DNA of 9,133 bases from Flammeovirgaceae bacterium UBA976 (GTDB lineage Bacteria > Bacteroidota > Bacteroidia > Cytophagales > Cyclobacteriaceae), in assembly GCA_002292365.1 (NCBI GenBank), contig DBBU01000069.1:5305-14437 (forward strand). Direction: 5' to 3'. Both the position numbers and the translations under genes were made by a program. The notes beneath the pieces were generated by a model that did no database searches, was not told where the DNA came from, and saw nothing but the letters and a program-made list of their open reading frames with translations. Of the stretch, positions 7,430 through 9,133 are shown piece by piece (positions within the stretch are counted from its first letter, which is position 1; each line of letters starts with the position of its first letter).

Positions 7430-8699
7430 TAGAGTTGTCATCACAGGCATTGGAGTTGTGGCGCCAAACGCGTTAGGCGCAGCAGATTTTGAAAAAGCAT
7501 TAAAGGAAGGACGCTCAGGTATTCGTTTTTTTGAAGAATCTCAGTCATTAAATTTCAGATGCCAAATTGCAGGTAAGCCGCTGATTACTGAGGATTATAA
7601 AGCGCGCTATTTTGATGATTATTATCAAAATAAGCTAGATAATAATGCTATTATCTATGCCTGTCTCGCGGGATTTGAAGCTTGGGAAAACGCTGGCTTA
7701 ATCCATCATCAAAATCAAATAGATTTCGATTCTGGTATGATTATCGGTTCTGGAGCTTTGGGTCTCGACGGATCTAATCATGCTGTGTTTTCTAAAATAT
7801 TAGCGGGTGATAATAAGCGACTCGGTTCACGGGCGATCCCTGAAAGTATGAGCAGTGGAGCAGCAGCCTATCTAAACAAAATTTTAGGTCTAGGCAATAG
7901 GATATTATCGAACTCCTCAGCATGCATTACAGGTACTGAATCGGTATTACTAGGCTATGAACACCTCAAATTAGGAAAGGCCAAAAGAATGCTATGTGGA
8001 AGTACCGAAGGTGATGGGATTTTTATTTGGGGTGCCTTTGATGCGATGCGGATACTCACCAGTGATTCTAACGAAGATCCAACCAATGGTTCGCGGCCCA
8101 TGTGCGACAGTAGCGTTGGATTTGTTCCGGGAAGTGGATCAGGGGCCATGGTGTTGGAGACACTTGAAAGTGCTCAAAGTCGTGGGGCTAAGATCTATGC
8201 CGAAATCTTGGGTACTTATGTCAATTCTGGCGGTTTAAGAGATGGGGGAAGTATGACGGCTCCTAATTTAAATGCGGTAATTCAATGTATGAAAAATAGC
8301 TTACGCGAAGCAAAGGTAGCTAGTAATGAAATAGATCTTATCAGTGGACATCTGACCGGTACAAAAGGTGATTCCACTGAAATAAAGAATTGGAAGAAGG
8401 CGCTCGGAGGCGCTCAAGATAAATTTCCACTCATCAACACACCTAAATCAATGATAGGACATTGTATTGCAGGGGCCGGATCCATCGAATTGGTGGCTAC
8501 CCTAATTCAAATGGAAAAATCATTTGTTCACGGGAACTACAATATCAAAAAAGTAAATCCTGATATTACTGCAGAAATCCCATTGGAGCGTATTCCTATG
8601 AAGACCGTTCATAAAGAAATTAATACCGCTATTAAAGCCAATTTTGGTTTTGGTGATTTAAATTGCAGCATAGTACTTAGAAAATGGAAAGATGGATAA
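7419..8699 (+). CDS. FabF-like beta-ketoacyl-ACP synthase
   Basis: Decarboxylating Claisen condensation to extend an acyl chain held on a carrier protein. 426 residues, normal for the KAS I/II family, with both thiolase-fold halves. It begins NRVVITGIGVVAPNALG, as FabF does. The catalytic triad is complete: Cys169 in SNSSACITG, His311 in SGHLTGTKGD and His348 in KSMIGHCIAGAGSIE, with Lys343 also present. A chain-length-factor role (which loses the Cys) is therefore excluded. Deviations from housekeeping FabF are His-Leu-Thr-Gly-Thr instead of the usual His-Gly-Thr, and GFGDLN instead of GFGGxN near the C terminus. The start is TTG at 7419: an in-frame stop at 7404 and no ATG before the conserved segment leave no better choice. 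It overlaps the dehydratase gene by 11 bases and the carrier gene by 8. Confidence 0.88.
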   Translation: MINNRVVITGIGVVAPNALGAADFEKALKEGRSGIRFFEESQSLNFRCQIAGKPLITEDYKARYFDDYYQNKLDNNAIIYACLAGFEAWENAGLIHHQNQIDFDSGMIIGSGALGLDGSNHAVFSKILAGDNKRLGSRAIPESMSSGAAAYLNKILGLGNRILSNSSACITGTESVLLGYEHLKLGKAKRMLCGSTEGDGIFIWGAFDAMRILTSDSNEDPTNGSRPMCDSSVGFVPGSGSGAMVLETLESAQSRGAKIYAEILGTYVNSGGLRDGGSMTAPNLNAVIQCMKNSLREAKVASNEIDLISGHLTGTKGDSTEIKNWKKALGGAQDKFPLINTPKSMIGHCIAGAGSIELVATLIQMEKSFVHGNYNIKKVNPDITAEIPLERIPMKTVHKEINTAIKANFGFGDLNCSIVLRKWKDG

Positions 8700-8946
8700 G
8701 GATACAATTCAAGAACAATTAAAAGAAATCATTGCCGTTTATGTCCCAGATAAGGAAATACTAGGTAAGCTTACCCCTGAACATGATCTCATCAATGACC
8801 TCAAAATAAACTCGGCACACATTGTAGATATCGTATTGGATGTTGAAGAGAAATATGATATCATGATCGAGGATGATGCCATCATGGAAATGGTCACGAT
8901 CGGTCAAGCCATTGAAGTAATTTACGGTAAGGTGCAAGAAAAATAG
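8692..8946 (+). CDS. Acyl carrier protein (variant Asn-Ser-Ala motif)
   Basis: An 84-residue acidic, helical carrier that would hold acyl intermediates as thioesters on a 4'-phosphopantetheine arm. The attachment serine is Ser41 in LINDLKINSAHIVDIVLDVEEK; the usual Asp-Ser-Leu is Asn-Ser-Ala here. The following VDIVLDVEEKYDIMIEDDAIMEMVTIGQAIEVI matches helices II-IV of ACPs, including the EEKY/F-D-I recognition region. It is unlikely to be the housekeeping AcpP, which has a near-invariant DSL motif and normally sits by fabF in a different arrangement. The ATG lies within the end of the ketoacyl synthase gene (8-base overlap), so the two are probably translated in fixed ratio and work together. 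Bacterial sphingolipid loci in Caulobacter also carry a dedicated ACP next to the oxoamine synthase. Confidence 0.88.
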   Translation: MDKDTIQEQLKEIIAVYVPDKEILGKLTPEHDLINDLKINSAHIVDIVLDVEEKYDIMIEDDAIMEMVTIGQAIEVIYGKVQEK

Positions 8947-8975
8947 ATATGCTTGCGCTTGGTCTGAATTTAAGC

Positions 8976-8989
8976 TTCATTTAAATGAA
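8976..8989. repeat. 14-base perfect palindrome over the next start codon
   Basis: TTCATTTAAATGAA is its own reverse complement and covers the ATG at 8985-8987 and the preceding TAA. It could be an operator or a translation-blocking structure, but one such palindrome is expected by chance in an AT-rich window of this size. Confidence 0.2.
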
Positions 8990-9133
8990 ATTGATAGGTT
9001 CTTTTTGGCTCATTTATGCTTTGTTCCCAATCACTCAAACTCCAGATTTCAGTATCGCTTTTTCTAAAATAGACAACAGAGTCTATGCCTTTGTCAATGA
9101 TGAACTTGTTTTTGATAGCCAATTCATCGACGG
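8985..9133 (+). CDS. Unrecognised protein, 3'-truncated by window edge
   Basis: An open frame from ATG 8985 runs to the end of the window (49 complete codons, no stop). An in-frame TAA at 8982-8984 rules out any earlier start. The N terminus, MKLIGSFWLIYALFPITQT, is one Lys followed by a hydrophobic stretch of about 14 residues and could be a short signal peptide or membrane anchor, though no clear Ala-X-Ala cleavage site is seen. The rest (SIAFSKIDNRVYAFVNDELV...) looks like beta structure with a domain start, but I do not recognise the family. It begins 38 bases after the carrier protein stop in the same direction, so it may belong to the same operon. Function is unknown. Confidence 0.55.
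   Translation, partial: MKLIGSFWLIYALFPITQTPDFSIAFSKIDNRVYAFVNDELVFDSQFID

Noticed and set aside
6186..8946. Flexirubin or aryl-polyene cluster
   Set aside because: Ketoacyl synthase, dehydratase and ACP occur there too, but no aromatic starter genes, thioesterase or acyltransferase pair is seen, the SDR looks like an enoyl reductase, and the neighbours are sphingolipid-type genes.
8949..8984. Eleven-codon frame (MLALGLNLSFI) ending exactly before the ATG at 8985, as a leader peptide
   Set aside because: No attenuator hairpins or regulatory codon run; adjacency to the next ATG can be accidental.

Overview
This window looks like a piece of a Bacteroidota (Bacteroidetes) chromosome. All genes read left to right, base composition is AT-rich, and there are almost no Shine-Dalgarno sequences before the start codons. 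Two intergenic regions carry the Bacteroidota-type -7 promoter motif TAnnTTTG. Several proteins (a DUF2911 lipobox-free secreted protein, a Bacteroidota-style serine palmitoyltransferase relative, a YghO/ceramide-synthase-like GNAT protein) are typical of that phylum. I cannot name a genus from this sequence alone.

Left part (1-2450): the 3' end of glpK (glycerol kinase) overlaps glpD (FAD glycerol-3-phosphate dehydrogenase) by 4 bases, a classic glycerol catabolism pair: glycerol -> glycerol 3-phosphate -> dihydroxyacetone phosphate. A secreted DUF2911 protein of unknown role follows (2524-3081).

Right part (3461-8946): six genes form a coherent lipid-assembly locus. They are an alpha-oxoamine synthase of the serine palmitoyltransferase type (3461-4669), then, after a 396-base gap, a tightly packed five-gene run: a GNAT-fold protein resembling bacterial ceramide synthases, an SDR with the Tyr-X6-Lys signature of FabL/FabI enoyl-ACP reductases, a FabZ-like hotdog dehydratase, a FabF-like ketoacyl synthase with a complete Cys-His-His triad, and a small acyl carrier protein. 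Spacing in this run is +1, -4, -11 and -8 bases, so translation is probably coupled. The best reading is that the oxoamine synthase makes the long-chain base of a sphingolipid (or sulfonolipid), the GNAT protein N-acylates it, and the FAS-like enzymes with the dedicated carrier build or modify the acyl chain used by one of those two steps. That joint role is inference from context. No ketoreductase of classical YxxxK type, malonyl transferase, acyl-ACP ligase or dedicated 3-ketosphinganine reductase is present, so these would come from elsewhere.

The window ends inside an unrecognised gene (8985 onwards). The two longer non-coding stretches (3082-3460 and 4670-5065) hold candidate promoters and, in the second, a nested set of short direct and inverted repeats. 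No RNA genes, CRISPR arrays, insertion sequences or phage genes were seen.
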